Source of the DNA: CAZGSV01 sp964528605
Lineage (GTDB): Bacteria; Armatimonadota; Zipacnadia; CAZGSV01
Direction: 5' to 3'
Length of the DNA: 64,000 nucleotides
Assembly: GCA_964528605.1 (NCBI GenBank)
Contig: CAZGSV010000006.1
Coordinates: 1 to 64,000 of the forward strand
Within the stretch, counting starts at the first letter, position 1. Every line of letters starts with the position of its first letter. A model generated the notes under the pieces. The model was not told the DNA's origin. It was given only the letters and a program-made list of their open reading frames with translations, and ran no database searches. Below are positions 1 through 8,891 of this stretch, piece by piece. The translations under genes were made by a program, and so were the position numbers.

Positions 1-390
1 GCCGGGGGCGGCCGTGAACGTCGCCGCCGCAGGCCGTGGCGTGCCGGGCCCGTAGTCGCCGTCCGCAGATCTCCTGCCCATTCAAGCACTTACCGGCATG
101 ATCGGCAGCGTGCAACGACCCCAGGACGGGTCAGGGCCGCCTACGGACATGACGAATGTCGATCTCGTCGACGTCCAGGTATGCTGCGCCCAAGCCGTCT
201 CAGAACATGCCAACGTTGGCGCCGAGAGAGGCGGAGGCGATAAGATCGCGTCCCTACGACCTGGTGAGAACGTGGCCCGCGCAGAGGCGCGCATTGTGGC
301 GCTCAGCCAGAGGTTTTGAGACAGACTCGCGCCGGGTCGCCCCCACGAATCGCGGCGGAGGGCTCCGCCGACCCGACATGGATCCGCGGA
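1..390. other. window edge with no supported gene
   Basis: No reading frame here has a convincing start, SD or recognisable motif. A 73-codon plus-strand frame (98-319) and an overlapping minus-strand frame exist, but neither resembles a known family and GC-rich DNA produces such frames by chance. The minus-strand gene ending at 391 reads into this stretch, and I see no clear terminator for it. Confidence 0.4.
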
Positions 391-1818
391 CTAGTGAGCG
401 CCAGAGGCGCGGGGGCGGAGGACGTGCACGCCGTTGCCGGCGATGGTCAAGGTCAACGTGCCGTTTCGCACGACCGCTTGCTGCTGGGACGCGGCATCAA
501 CGTAAGTCGCGCCCTCCATCCTTTCAAGGCCATGGATTGTGTAAGTCAGCGGCTCTGTCCATTCGTTGACGGCGAGCAGCCACGTCCGCCCGCCGACCGC
601 CTTCGGCAGCACCACGACGCTTCGGTCCACGGAGCCCCAGGTTTGCTCGTAGGTGACCGTGAGCCTGAGGTCCGCATCCGGAGCGGTAAGCACGTGGCGC
701 ATCCTCTTGAGTTCGCGGGCGAGCGCCAGCAAGTCGCGCCACAGTTCGGAGCCCTTCGAGATGGCCGAACTTCCCCAGTAGAGGATTCCGCGGGCGCCTC
801 TCACGATGGCGTCATAGGCCATGAACCTGGTCTCCTCGAACTCGGGGGGGCCCATGATCTCCGCTCGCGCCGCCTCCATGTTGGGATCGAGGTCGCGCCA
901 GGCGAAGCCCTGGAGCACCATCCACACCGGCTTTCCGGGCGCCGCTTCCTGCATGCGCAAGGTGTAAGCGCCGACCGACGATATCGAGCGGTCGGCGAGG
1001 TCGGAGTGTCCGACCTGGTACTCGGGTGCGGGATAGATGTCGCACCCCACGATGTCCGCGGCCTGACTGAACGCCGCGAGTTGGGGAATCTGGTTGCGCG
1101 GCGCGTGGTTCATCCAGACCGGCTGCCTCAAGCCCAGCGACTTGAGGTATTGATAGCCGGCGACCAGCCCCCCCCGCATCTTCTCGGCGGCCTCCCGAGC
1201 GCCGGAGACGTCGTAGCCGGGCTTGGGCGAGGTCGTGCCCAGGTCCGTCCAGATGCTGTCCGCGAGTTCCTCCGCTTCCCTGAACTGCCCGCCGTCAAAG
1301 AGTTCCCTGGCGCGCGGCTGCTTCTCCCTCAATGCTTCGGCGGCTTGCTGGTCCTGAAGGGCGTCAATCGCCTTGCGCTGGAGTTCCGGCTCCTCGTACA
1401 AGCGCCAGTGGACGGGACCGTACCAGCAGCCCCACAGGGCTTCGTCGGGCACCTCGAGCGCGAGCAGCGCCGGATGCGCGCCGAACTCGTTGACGAACCT
1501 TAGCAGGCTCTGCCGTCGCTCCTCGGCCGACTCGCTCAAGTCTATGTTGCTGCCGAGGTTTACCCAGGCGAAGGCGCCGGCATTTTGCAGGCGGTCGAGC
1601 GCCTCGCGGCTCGCGCCGCAGGAGATGAGGTTGAACCCCGCATCCACGACTTGCCTGAGCAGCGCGTCGTCCTGCGGGTTCTCGTAGAGGCCGAGGACGA
1701 ACGTGCGCTCGCCGTTGACCACGAGCATGCGGTCCTGGGCGACCTCGATTTGCGCTCCACAGGCAGCCGAAGCGCACAGCATCAAAACACACACGCCGCA
1801 AGCCGACATCCTTCGCAT
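391..1818 (-). CDS. secreted TIM-barrel-like protein of unknown function
   Basis: 475 residues. The start is the ATG at 1818, preceded by GGGAGGGAAGCG, a good SD; an open frame continues upstream but runs inside the neighbouring transporter region and looks non-coding. The N-terminus has a hydrophobic signal peptide rich in Cys and Ala, so export is expected. The mature part opens with a short beta region (MLVVNGERTFVLGLYENP), then alternates beta strands and helices with phrases such as FNLISCGAS, FAWVNLGSN and GARGILYWGSSAI, the look of a glycoside-hydrolase-like (beta/alpha) barrel, and ends in a beta domain. I cannot name a CAZy family or assign catalytic acids. It lies 268 bp downstream of the chromate transporter on the same strand. 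Confidence 0.75.
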   Translation of the reverse strand: MRRMSACGVCVLMLCASAACGAQIEVAQDRMLVVNGERTFVLGLYENPQDDALLRQVVDAGFNLISCGASREALDRLQNAGAFAWVNLGSNIDLSESAEERRQSLLRFVNEFGAHPALLALEVPDEALWGCWYGPVHWRLYEEPELQRKAIDALQDQQAAEALREKQPRARELFDGGQFREAEELADSIWTDLGTTSPKPGYDVSGAREAAEKMRGGLVAGYQYLKSLGLRQPVWMNHAPRNQIPQLAAFSQAADIVGCDIYPAPEYQVGHSDLADRSISSVGAYTLRMQEAAPGKPVWMVLQGFAWRDLDPNMEAARAEIMGPPEFEETRFMAYDAIVRGARGILYWGSSAISKGSELWRDLLALARELKRMRHVLTAPDADLRLTVTYEQTWGSVDRSVVVLPKAVGGRTWLLAVNEWTEPLTYTIHGLERMEGATYVDAASQQQAVVRNGTLTLTIAGNGVHVLRPRASGAH

Positions 1819-2086
1819 CGCTTCCCTCCCGCTGTTCTCTAGGCCCCCGGAGCCTCGTGCGCTATCAAGTGCGCAGGGCCGGGTGCAGGGCCATTGCGCT
1901 TGAGATCGCTCACGTCGCCGGGCACGATAACCGGCGCGCCTGCGGGAGGCAAGGGGCGTCGACACGACCTCAGATCGGTGCCGGCAATCCGCGCGCCCGA
2001 CGGACCCCACGGCGCGGGGCCCTTGACCAGGGTGCCGCTGTGCGGGGATGGTCGCTGGCGCGCGGCGGCGGGCGTCGCTACTGCTC

Positions 2087-3334
2087 TCACTTTGGCATGA
2101 GCGGCACAAGCGCAGCAGACGCCGCGGCACCCGCAAGCACGACCCAGAGCACGTCGACCTTGCGCACCAACGCCACCAGCGCAATCGCCGCGATAATGCC
2201 CGAGGGCACGCTCCAGGGGGCGACTCGCGCGAACTGAACGGTGACCGACGCAAGCAAGCCCACAAACGAAAGCAGTAGCCCCTGGACGGCGGCCCCGAAC
2301 ACCGGCGAGGATCGGAGCCGGCGGAACCACGGCTCCGCGAGGAGGACGATGAGGAAGGAGGGGAGAAAGACACACACCGTGCTCACCACCGCGCCGGTAA
2401 GTCGCGCCACTTGGTAGCCCACGAATGTGGCGGTGATGACGATCGGACCAGGCGTGACCTGTCCTAGGGCGATGCCGTCCATGAAGACAGCCGGCCTCAT
2501 CCACGCGTGCTTCTCGACCACCTCGTGATACATGAGCGGCACCGAGGCGAAGCCCCCCCCGAACGCAAACAGGTCCACCTTCATCATCGCGAGCCCCAGC
2601 GCTTCCAGCCCTCCGCTGAACGCGAGCAGCGTGGCCACCAGCACGGCCGCGACGGCTAGCGTTATGCCCGGCGCACGCAGCGCTTCCCATCCGGGCGTTT
2701 GGACCAGGCCGGTCTCCGGCCGCGGCTGCGGGCCTCGGAGAAGGATGGCTCCCGCCAGCCCAGTGCCCAGCACGATGAGGAACGGACTCCCACCCACCAA
2801 GAACAGCCCCGCGGTCACACCCGCGATCACACCGTGCTCGAGGGCGGTCACCGACGACCGGCCGAATGCCCAGGCGGCGTTTGCCACCAGGGCCACGACC
2901 AGGCACCGCAGGCCTACCAACGCGCCGCTGACCGCGTGAATGCTGAGAGCGTGTCGGTATGCAGCCGAGAGTGAGAGCATGAGCGCGAAGGCGGGCAGGC
3001 CGAAACCGAGATAGGAGGCCACAGCCCCCAGGACTCCCCGAGCCCGCAGCCCGACGTACGCCGCACACTGCATGGCGGTGGCACCGGGCACCGCCTGACA
3101 AAGCGCGACCCCTTGCTGGAAGTCCTGCTCCGAGACCCATCTCCGTCGCTCGACGGCCAGCCGCCTGATGTAGGCCACCATCCCAGGTCCGCCGAAGGAC
3201 ACCGAACCCAATCGCAGAAAGGACAGGAACAGATCGAGCAGGCTGGGGACGGTCAGACAAGGCAGGGGCCCCGCCGACCTCAGTCCGGCGTCTTGGGATG
3301 CCCCCTGGCGGGCTCTCTCGTTCTCGCTGCACAT
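2087..3334 (-). CDS. chrA: chromate transporter, two-domain ChrA family
   Basis: 415 residues from the ATG at 3334, with no clear SD, so the start is uncertain. The protein has two homologous CHR halves. The N-terminal half has FLSFLRLGSVSFGGPG and a conserved PGATAMQCAAY stretch; the C-terminal half has LFAFGGGFASVPLMYHEV and GQVTPGPIVITATFVGYQ. Each half is followed by several hydrophobic segments, as expected of the long-chain, bidomain inner-membrane ChrA proteins. Family members export chromate or sulfate-like oxyanions; substrate here is not provable. No chrB regulator or other chromate gene is adjacent. A C8 run at 2553-2560 lies inside the gene without breaking the frame. Confidence 0.88.
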   Translation of the reverse strand: MCSENERARQGASQDAGLRSAGPLPCLTVPSLLDLFLSFLRLGSVSFGGPGMVAYIRRLAVERRRWVSEQDFQQGVALCQAVPGATAMQCAAYVGLRARGVLGAVASYLGFGLPAFALMLSLSAAYRHALSIHAVSGALVGLRCLVVALVANAAWAFGRSSVTALEHGVIAGVTAGLFLVGGSPFLIVLGTGLAGAILLRGPQPRPETGLVQTPGWEALRAPGITLAVAAVLVATLLAFSGGLEALGLAMMKVDLFAFGGGFASVPLMYHEVVEKHAWMRPAVFMDGIALGQVTPGPIVITATFVGYQVARLTGAVVSTVCVFLPSFLIVLLAEPWFRRLRSSPVFGAAVQGLLLSFVGLLASVTVQFARVAPWSVPSGIIAAIALVALVRKVDVLWVVLAGAAASAALVPLMPK

Positions 3335-3490
3335 GTGGTGAAACAGCCGACCGGCGTGTCTGCCCTGGACGCTGCGGTCGCCTGTTCGTGCAGTGTAGTC
3401 ACCGCCTCTTCGAGGAACAAGCGATGCGGACACAGGCTAGGAGCGGCGCGCACGACTCAGACAGCGGGCAGCCGTTGCAGCACAGGGCCC

Positions 3491-3520
3491 TTGACCGCAG
3501 CGCGGCTGTCGGGGAATAGT
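3491..3520 (+). promoter_or_regulatory. sigma70-type promoter for the deacetylase-like gene
   Basis: TTGACC (3491-3496), an 18-bp spacer and AATAGT (3515-3520). Transcription would begin near 3527, leaving a leader of about 50 nt before the ATG at 3577. This position argues against an earlier start for that gene. Confidence 0.5.
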
Positions 3521-3576
3521 CTCCGGTGCGAGCGGCATACACCGGGTGCGCGCGGGAAAGCGGCGCAAGGAGAAGG

Positions 3577-4740
3577 ATGGCGACGGAAGCAGGGCAGAGA
3601 CAAGAAGGCGTTTCTATCGAGACGCCGCGGAGCGGTGACGTCCTCAACCGGCACGACGGACGGGAAAGGCCTGAGGGCTTGGTCATTGAGGTTGCGGGCT
3701 CGTGCCGGCCGGGGTCACGAGTCACGATCAACGGGACGCCGGCGAGAAGCGAAGGCGGACGGTTCGCCGGGGAGGTCCTGCTCACCAAGCGGAGAAACCG
3801 GATCCGGGCGGAGGCGGCGGGCGCCAACCACGCGGCTGCCGACGAGATCGTGGCGCTATGGGACTGGCAGTCCTTCAAGAGATACCGCTTCTCCGTGGAC
3901 GACAACATCATGTTCCTCAAGGACCTAAGTTTGGCTGCCGAGCGCTATCGGTCGCTGTTCGACCATTGGTATCTGGCCTTCTGGCGCAGAATGCACGAGG
4001 AGTTCGGCGCGAAGGTCCACCTCAACATCTACTATCAGACGGAGGGCCTGCCCGAGGCGGGCACTACCGGCCAGGGCTTCGACCTGACGCAGATGCCGGA
4101 CAAATGGCGCGAGGAGTGGGAGCAGAACGCGCATTGGCTGCATTTGAGTTTCCACGCGCTGGCGGACAAGCCGGACTGGCCTTACCGCAACGCGACCTAC
4201 ACGGAGATGGCGCACGATTTCGACCTGGTGATGGCGCACATCCGACGGTTCGCGGGGAATGAGGTAACCTCGCGCGTGACGACCGTGCACTGGGCGGCGT
4301 GCCCCAAGGACGCGGTGCGGGCGCTGCGCGACCGGGGGGTGGACGTTCTCATCGGCCTGTTCAACGTCGCGGGAGACTTCCCGCACACCGGCTACTACTT
4401 CGACCCGGCGACGTGCCGCCACATCAACGCCCGCGACTACTTCCACGACCCGGAGGCGGACGTCACCTTCGTGGCCTGCGACCTGGTGGTGAACAGCGTT
4501 GCGCTGGAGGAGATCGTGCCGGCGCTGGAGCAGCAGGCGGCGAGCCCGCACACGGGCGAACTGGTCGAGTTGCTGATTCACGAGCAGTACTTCCGCGAGG
4601 ATTTGCCTCAGTACTACCAGCCGGACATGCAGGAGCGAGTGGCGCGGGCGCTGCAATGGGTAGCGGCGAACGGATACCAGCCGGTCTTCTGGGGCGAGGG
4701 CTTCTGCGGCAATCGCTCGCCTCGGCCGACGGCGGGGTAG
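3577..4740 (+). CDS. polysaccharide-deacetylase-like barrel protein
   Basis: 387 residues from the ATG at 3577, preceded by AAGGAGAAGG. No signal peptide is visible, so it is probably cytoplasmic. After an N-terminal region of about 90 residues that resembles a small beta domain (VIEVAGSCRPGSRVTINGTPA), a barrel-like segment begins with FSVDDNIMFLKDL, where the D-D pair sits as in the TFDDG of NodB deacetylases, followed by KVHLNIYYQTEG and HLSFHALADKP. The typical HxxxH zinc motif is not obvious, so function is only a fold-level guess. Divergent from the chromate transporter; its own promoter lies 57-86 bp upstream. Confidence 0.6.
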   Translation: MATEAGQRQEGVSIETPRSGDVLNRHDGRERPEGLVIEVAGSCRPGSRVTINGTPARSEGGRFAGEVLLTKRRNRIRAEAAGANHAAADEIVALWDWQSFKRYRFSVDDNIMFLKDLSLAAERYRSLFDHWYLAFWRRMHEEFGAKVHLNIYYQTEGLPEAGTTGQGFDLTQMPDKWREEWEQNAHWLHLSFHALADKPDWPYRNATYTEMAHDFDLVMAHIRRFAGNEVTSRVTTVHWAACPKDAVRALRDRGVDVLIGLFNVAGDFPHTGYYFDPATCRHINARDYFHDPEADVTFVACDLVVNSVALEEIVPALEQQAASPHTGELVELLIHEQYFREDLPQYYQPDMQERVARALQWVAANGYQPVFWGEGFCGNRSPRPTAG

Positions 4741-4992
4741 TGCCGGAATCCGCTTTGCCAGACGTCGCCGGGAGGCATGGAGCATGAGGTCCTGGGACTG
4801 CACATGCCCGCTTCCGCGGTCGGCCGGGATAGGGGGGCCGACGGGAATCCGGGTCCTGAGCCCGGATTGACGGACGAGGCCATGCTCAGTAGGATCTGAG
4901 CACCCGGATGCTGGCCCCTTCTGGTCGTGCAGTTTTCTGATTCTGGGCTCCATAGCGTTGCGCCAGCAGCAGCGGGTTCGGCCAACTTCGGT

Positions 4993-5070
4993 CGGGGCGT
5001 GGCGCAGTTTGGTTAGCGCGTGTGGTTTGGGACCACAAGGTCGGCGGTTCGAATCCGCCCGCCCCGACCA
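4993..5070 (+). tRNA. tRNA-Pro (anticodon TGG)
   Basis: A 78-nt cloverleaf. The acceptor stem CGGGGCG pairs with CGCCCCG, discriminator A, and CCA is encoded at 5068-5070. The D arm is GCGCAGTTTGGTTAGCGC. The anticodon stem TGTGG/CCACA holds the loop TTTGGGA with anticodon TGG at 5028-5030. The T arm carries GGTTCGAATCC. Reads CCA and probably other proline codons. Confidence 0.97.
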
Positions 5071-5138
5071 GCATCAGAGATGAAGTCATCGCGAGGAAAG
5101 CGATGTCGGCCGGGTAGCGATTGGGCGTGACGGGGGAG

Positions 5139-5516
5139 ATGCGCACACGGCGCCGGCCGCGGAGGTTGGTCGCAGGAGTACTCGTTCTCGCCTGCCTGGG
5201 GGGGGCGTTCTGGTGGGAGTTCATCCGGCCGCGGAGGCTGCCCGGCCGGCACATGTGTTCGTCAGACGTGTGAGTCGCAGGGGAATCCGCCCCGGGGGAA
5301 GAGTATTGCTCGTGGCCTGGCTGGTGAACGGTAGCGGCCGAGCCGTTGCGGACCTGGTTTGTCGTTGACCTCGATCGCTACTACACAAAGCCAGGGCAGC
5401 GATACTGGGCGCAGCCACGCGTGCACGTGGGCTGGGGGTCCGGGAGCGGCGCGCGGCCGCCCGGAGTGGATGCAAACTGGCTGGTGCGCGCCGACCGTGT
5501 ACGAGTGAGCCCATAG
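5139..5516 (+). pseudogene. probable decayed small membrane or secreted protein gene
   Basis: The 579 bp between the tRNA and the fucosidase gene contain no intact gene, but coding-like sequence appears in pieces. Frame A, from ATG 5139, gives a basic N-terminus and one hydrophobic segment (RRLVAGVLVLACLGGAFWW), stopping at 5271. Frame B covers about 5255-5365 (VFVRRVSRRGIRPGGRVLL). Frame A resumes at about 5328 and reads FVVDLDRYYTKPGQRYWAQP, ending PGVDANWLVRADRVRVSP at the TAG 5514-5516. A G8 run at 5198-5205 is a possible slip site. I do not recognise the family. The frame changes could also be assembly errors. Confidence 0.35.
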
Positions 5517-5649
5517 TCGCCGCAACGGGAGTGAGGCGTTGCGGCTGGGTGCTACCGAGCGCAGCTCCCGCAGCGGCGATGTGCCCTCGTTCCCGTGTGC
5601 CTAGATGGCGGCGGCGCACAGTCTGGGACCCAACAGGGCGTGCGGCGGG

Positions 5650-6945
5650 CTAGGGCGTTGCGGCGGTGTTGTAGACGGCGAGTTTGCGGATGATGGGCTC
5701 GCCCTCGCACTCCAAGCAGCGCAGGCGGATGGCTGAGACTTCCACCGGCGTCACGCGCATGATCCTGTTGTGGCCGATGACGCGGCCGCGACAGATTTCT
5801 TTCCATTCGCCGCCGGCGAGACCCTCCACGGCCCAGGCGCGCACCCGCTCGCCGTGGCGGATGGCTTCCATCACAATGACGTGGTCAATCACGCTTGGTT
5901 GCCCCAAGGCGAGTTCCACCACGCGGCCCCGGCCCCGAGTTTCCGCCAGGCTCTTGCCGAAACGCCGCTCGATCTCGGCGCCGAATTCGGCGAGACGCTG
6001 AACGTCGTTCTCGTGGATGAGGCCGCGCGGGTCGGGAGGCACATTGAGCAGCAGGACGGAGTTGCGGCCCACGGACTGATAGAAGATGTCGAGCAACTGC
6101 TCTAGGGTCTTGACCTGCGCATCTTCCGCGGCGTGATAGAACCAGCCCGGCCGAATCGAGACATCGCATTCCGCCGGATACCACCGCCAGCCGCCGTCTC
6201 CCGCGGGCTGGACGCTCGATTCGTCCTCGCGCGCGACGCCGGATTCGTTGCCCACCCAGCGAATGTCGGGTCCGCAGATGGCAATCAGCGCCTGCGGCTG
6301 CAACTCGCGGACGAGCCGGTAGTAGGCGTCCCAGTCGTACTCCTGCCTCTTGCCGTTGGGGCCCTCGCCGCAGGCGCCATCGAACCAGACCTCGGCGGTG
6401 GGGCCGTAGCCGGTCAGCAACTCGCGCAGTTGATTCAGGAAGTGCTGGTTGTAGGCGGGCGAGCCATAGGTTGGCTCGTGGCGGTCCCAGGGGGAGAGGT
6501 AGACGCCGAACTTGATGCCGCCTTGGCGGCAGGCGTCCGCGACCTCGCGCACCACGTCACCCTTGCCCCCCCGCCAAGGGCTGCTCTTCACCGAGTGCTC
6601 CGTGTACCGGCTGGGCCAGAGGCAGAAGCCGTCGTGGTGCTTCGCGGTGAGGATGAGCAGTTTGATGCCCGCCGCTTTGAGGGCGCGCACCCACTGCCCG
6701 GCGTCGAGTTCGGTGGGGTTGAACAGGCTGGGGTCCTCGTTCCCTTCGCCCCACTCGCGGTCGGTGAAGGTGTTGATGCCGAAATGGGCGAAGCCGATGA
6801 ACTCCAGGTCCTGCCACGCAGCCTGTTCCGGTGTCGGTTTGACTTGCATAGGTCCTTCTTCTCCCGCCGCCGCGCACGCGCAGGCGGCCGGCACAATCAG
6901 TAACGCAGCGAAAGCAATCCTGAAGCGCAGCCCCTGAGTTCCCAT
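5650..6945 (-). CDS. secreted alpha-L-fucosidase, GH29
   Basis: 431 residues with a signal peptide of about 27 residues ending in an Ala-rich stretch. The catalytic barrel follows, with FAHFGINTFTDREWG near residue 53, LTAKHHDGFCLWPS near 99 and GVYLSPWDRHEP near 147. The nucleophile is the Asp of VWFDGACGEG (D189). The C-terminal beta-sandwich region (about 330-431) fits the usual second domain. GH29 enzymes release terminal alpha-linked fucose with retention of configuration. The start at 6945 has a weak SD, but the promoter at 6967-6996 fits it. The gene stands alone, convergent with the tRNA side. Confidence 0.9.
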   Translation of the reverse strand: MGTQGLRFRIAFAALLIVPAACACAAAGEEGPMQVKPTPEQAAWQDLEFIGFAHFGINTFTDREWGEGNEDPSLFNPTELDAGQWVRALKAAGIKLLILTAKHHDGFCLWPSRYTEHSVKSSPWRGGKGDVVREVADACRQGGIKFGVYLSPWDRHEPTYGSPAYNQHFLNQLRELLTGYGPTAEVWFDGACGEGPNGKRQEYDWDAYYRLVRELQPQALIAICGPDIRWVGNESGVAREDESSVQPAGDGGWRWYPAECDVSIRPGWFYHAAEDAQVKTLEQLLDIFYQSVGRNSVLLLNVPPDPRGLIHENDVQRLAEFGAEIERRFGKSLAETRGRGRVVELALGQPSVIDHVIVMEAIRHGERVRAWAVEGLAGGEWKEICRGRVIGHNRIMRVTPVEVSAIRLRCLECEGEPIIRKLAVYNTAATP

Positions 6946-6966
6946 ATCGCTACCGCTCCGGCGCGT

Positions 6967-6996
6967 ATCCTATGGGAATGCGGCCTGCCACCGCAA
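6967..6996 (-). promoter_or_regulatory. possible promoter for the fucosidase gene
   Basis: On the minus strand TTGCGG (6991-6996), an 18-bp spacer and TAGGAT (6967-6972). The -35 box is a three-of-six match, so this is a modest call. The predicted leader is about 15 nt. Confidence 0.35.
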
Positions 6997-7056
6997 ACGG
7001 CGTGGGCCCGCGGCCAGCCTCAGCATAGTGGTCCGGCCGTGGCTGCGCGTTGCCGG

Positions 7057-7776
7057 CTAGGGCGCGGGAGGGACCAGGACGCTGAGGAGCCTCTGGACCT
7101 CTGGCGACTGCTCGGTGAAGAGCGAAATGACCTCTCGAGACAGTGGCGCTCGGTCTGGCTTGCGCGACCATTCTCGGTACATCCCTGAGAGCCAGAGGTA
7201 TCGGTCCAGCTCACGTATTGAGCAGGACAGGCCTGCGAGAGAGCGCAGCACACTCACCTTCTGCACGAACTGACGGTAGGGGTTGCTCGAGCCCAGTCGG
7301 ATAGGGCCGAGGTGGTAATTGAGCGACTGCGCGGCCCAAGCGTCGTAGAGCGGGACCCGGTCTGGGTCCAGGAAGAAGTGAACGAACTTGGAGGCGAAGC
7401 TCCAGTAGGTCTTGGCCCAGGCGGGAGGAGGCGGAGCTTCGGCGGCGGTTCTTCCCTTTTGGGGAGGAGGCCGCAAGACCGCGATCGCCTCGACGAGGGC
7501 AATCGGATCCTCAGGGCGCGCCGCGAGGACAGTCACGATGTGCTGCGCCATGGGGACTATGGCGTACATGTTGGTGCCGTAGAGGCGGTCGAGTGCCGCC
7601 ACTTTCAGCAGCACTACGCCGAGGCCAGCGTCGTCGGACAGACTTCTCAGCAGGTCCAGGGCTGCATCGGCGGCCACCCAGGCCGGCATCCAAGTACGAA
7701 GTGCGGACGCCGCTTCGACCTGGGAAGGTGACAAGGGAACGGCGAGCGCATACGGTTGAAGCGAATCGTCTCTCAA
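7057..7776 (-). CDS. unknown protein with a possible HhH-GPD-like segment
   Basis: 239 residues from a TTG start at 7776 preceded by GAGGAG. No signal peptide or membrane segment. I do not recognise a named family. The middle of the protein reads WSFASKFVHFF and then VPLYDAWAAQSL, a Lys (K130) and an Asp (D145) spaced as in divergent helix-hairpin-helix glycosylase-like proteins, where these positions hold the catalytic Lys and Asp; this is a motif-level guess. A Pro-rich linker (residues 103-119) precedes it. It is the last gene of a same-strand trio with an HhH-GPD-like protein and an ARPP-1 protein. In the 135-bp gap upstream lies a hairpin (TGACCC/GGGTCA, 7798-7814). Confidence 0.7.
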   Translation of the reverse strand: MRDDSLQPYALAVPLSPSQVEAASALRTWMPAWVAADAALDLLRSLSDDAGLGVVLLKVAALDRLYGTNMYAIVPMAQHIVTVLAARPEDPIALVEAIAVLRPPPQKGRTAAEAPPPPAWAKTYWSFASKFVHFFLDPDRVPLYDAWAAQSLNYHLGPIRLGSSNPYRQFVQKVSVLRSLAGLSCSIRELDRYLWLSGMYREWSRKPDRAPLSREVISLFTEQSPEVQRLLSVLVPPAP

Positions 7777-7911
7777 CTCTGTCTCTCCTCATACCTGACC
7801 CGTTCAGGGTCATTGCTCAGTAGGGCTATGAACCCCGCGAGGCGGGCACGTCCCGCCCGGGCAGGCCGGCCGCAGGAGCCCCACGAGGGCGCCCGGCGTA
7901 TCAGCGCCGCC

Positions 7912-8709
7912 TCAGTTCTCGGCCTGCGCGTCGCCGCATATCTGCTCGAGCAGGATGTCAGCGGCGCGGAAGCCCAGGTAGAAGGCGCCCTGGTTGAACC
8001 TTATGCCGTCGGTGTTCATGTCGCTGCATGCTGCCACAATGGCTCGCTTTACCTCGTCATCGGTGGCGCTGTCGTCGGCCAGGCCTACTCGCTTTACGAT
8101 CCGTCTGACCCAGACGTCCACCGGCTGAAGAAGGCGGGCATCCTCCAGTGCGACGTGCCGACGGAGCTCAAAGAGATCAACGAGGTCGCGGAGGAAGAAA
8201 CTGGCGATCTTGTCACCGACCGACGCGAGTTGATCGAGACGGCAGTGTACGCGAGTGAGGTTCCCCTTCTCGATCTCCTCGACGGCCCACCTGACGATGC
8301 TCAGGTGACCCGTTTCCACCGCGAACGCGAGGCTGGACAGCACCAGCAGCCGGTCGTAGCGCTTGTTGACCTTCTGCTCCCGCAGGGCTTGCTGCACTGG
8401 ATTGGCCTCGTCCTCCCATTTCTCACGAGAGAGCCATCCGTCCATGTCGAGGTTCCGCAGTGCGCTATCCCATTCCCAAGGGTCTGTGCGTAGGCGAGAC
8501 TCGAGAGCCTTCAGCGCACGCCCCTCAATGATCCCCGAAACCGCGTCTGTCCGTCCCTGGTAGAAGGCGTGATCAAACCAGAACCTGAGGCTCGCCCACG
8601 AGTCGCTTTTCAACTCCTCTCGGCGGTGGGCTGGCTCGGACAACACCCAGACGTAGTATCTGTCGCCGTAGCCCGCGATCTCGCGAAGGACTTCGGCTGT
8701 GGATCTCAC
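7912..8709 (-). CDS. HhH-GPD-like (DNA glycosylase fold) protein
   Basis: 265 residues from the GTG at 8709, chosen because GGAAGGAGGG lies 7 nt upstream; a longer frame from 8823 has no SD. The C-terminal half resembles the HhH-GPD superfamily: LDQLASVGDKIASFFLRDL aligns with the helix-hairpin-helix LPGVGRKTA of endonuclease III, placing K167 on the catalytic Lys, and LLQPVDVWVRRIVKRVG aligns with the VDTHVxRVxxRLG stretch, placing D198 on the catalytic Asp. No Fe-S cluster cysteines are seen. If the alignment holds, it could excise a base and cut the strand. The N-terminal 110 residues are unlike known glycosylases. It sits between two other unknown genes on the same strand. Confidence 0.75.
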   Translation of the reverse strand: MRSTAEVLREIAGYGDRYYVWVLSEPAHRREELKSDSWASLRFWFDHAFYQGRTDAVSGIIEGRALKALESRLRTDPWEWDSALRNLDMDGWLSREKWEDEANPVQQALREQKVNKRYDRLLVLSSLAFAVETGHLSIVRWAVEEIEKGNLTRVHCRLDQLASVGDKIASFFLRDLVDLFELRRHVALEDARLLQPVDVWVRRIVKRVGLADDSATDDEVKRAIVAACSDMNTDGIRFNQGAFYLGFRAADILLEQICGDAQAEN

Positions 8710-8891
8710 GGCACTACCCTCCTTCCCACGACGGGGCGCTTGCGTGCCAACATAGGTCCTCGGGATCGTTGGAGGCGCCTGCGAATGGCCGCATTGGGCT
8801 GGCGCCGGGTCTCGACCGGGCATGTCACCGCCAACACGATGGGGTTGCGCAAGCCGTCCGCGCCGTCGGTGCTCGGCACAAGCAGGCGTCC

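Noticed and set aside
316..1503. 395-codon plus-strand frame opposite the first gene
   Set aside because: It is antisense to the signal-peptide-bearing minus-strand gene with better composition and SD; no motif or SD of its own.
4777..4899. 40-codon ORF between the deacetylase-like gene and the tRNA
   Set aside because: SD-like GGGAGG is adjacent to the ATG with almost no spacing, no homology is visible, and a hairpin (AATCCGGG/CCCGGATT) crosses it.
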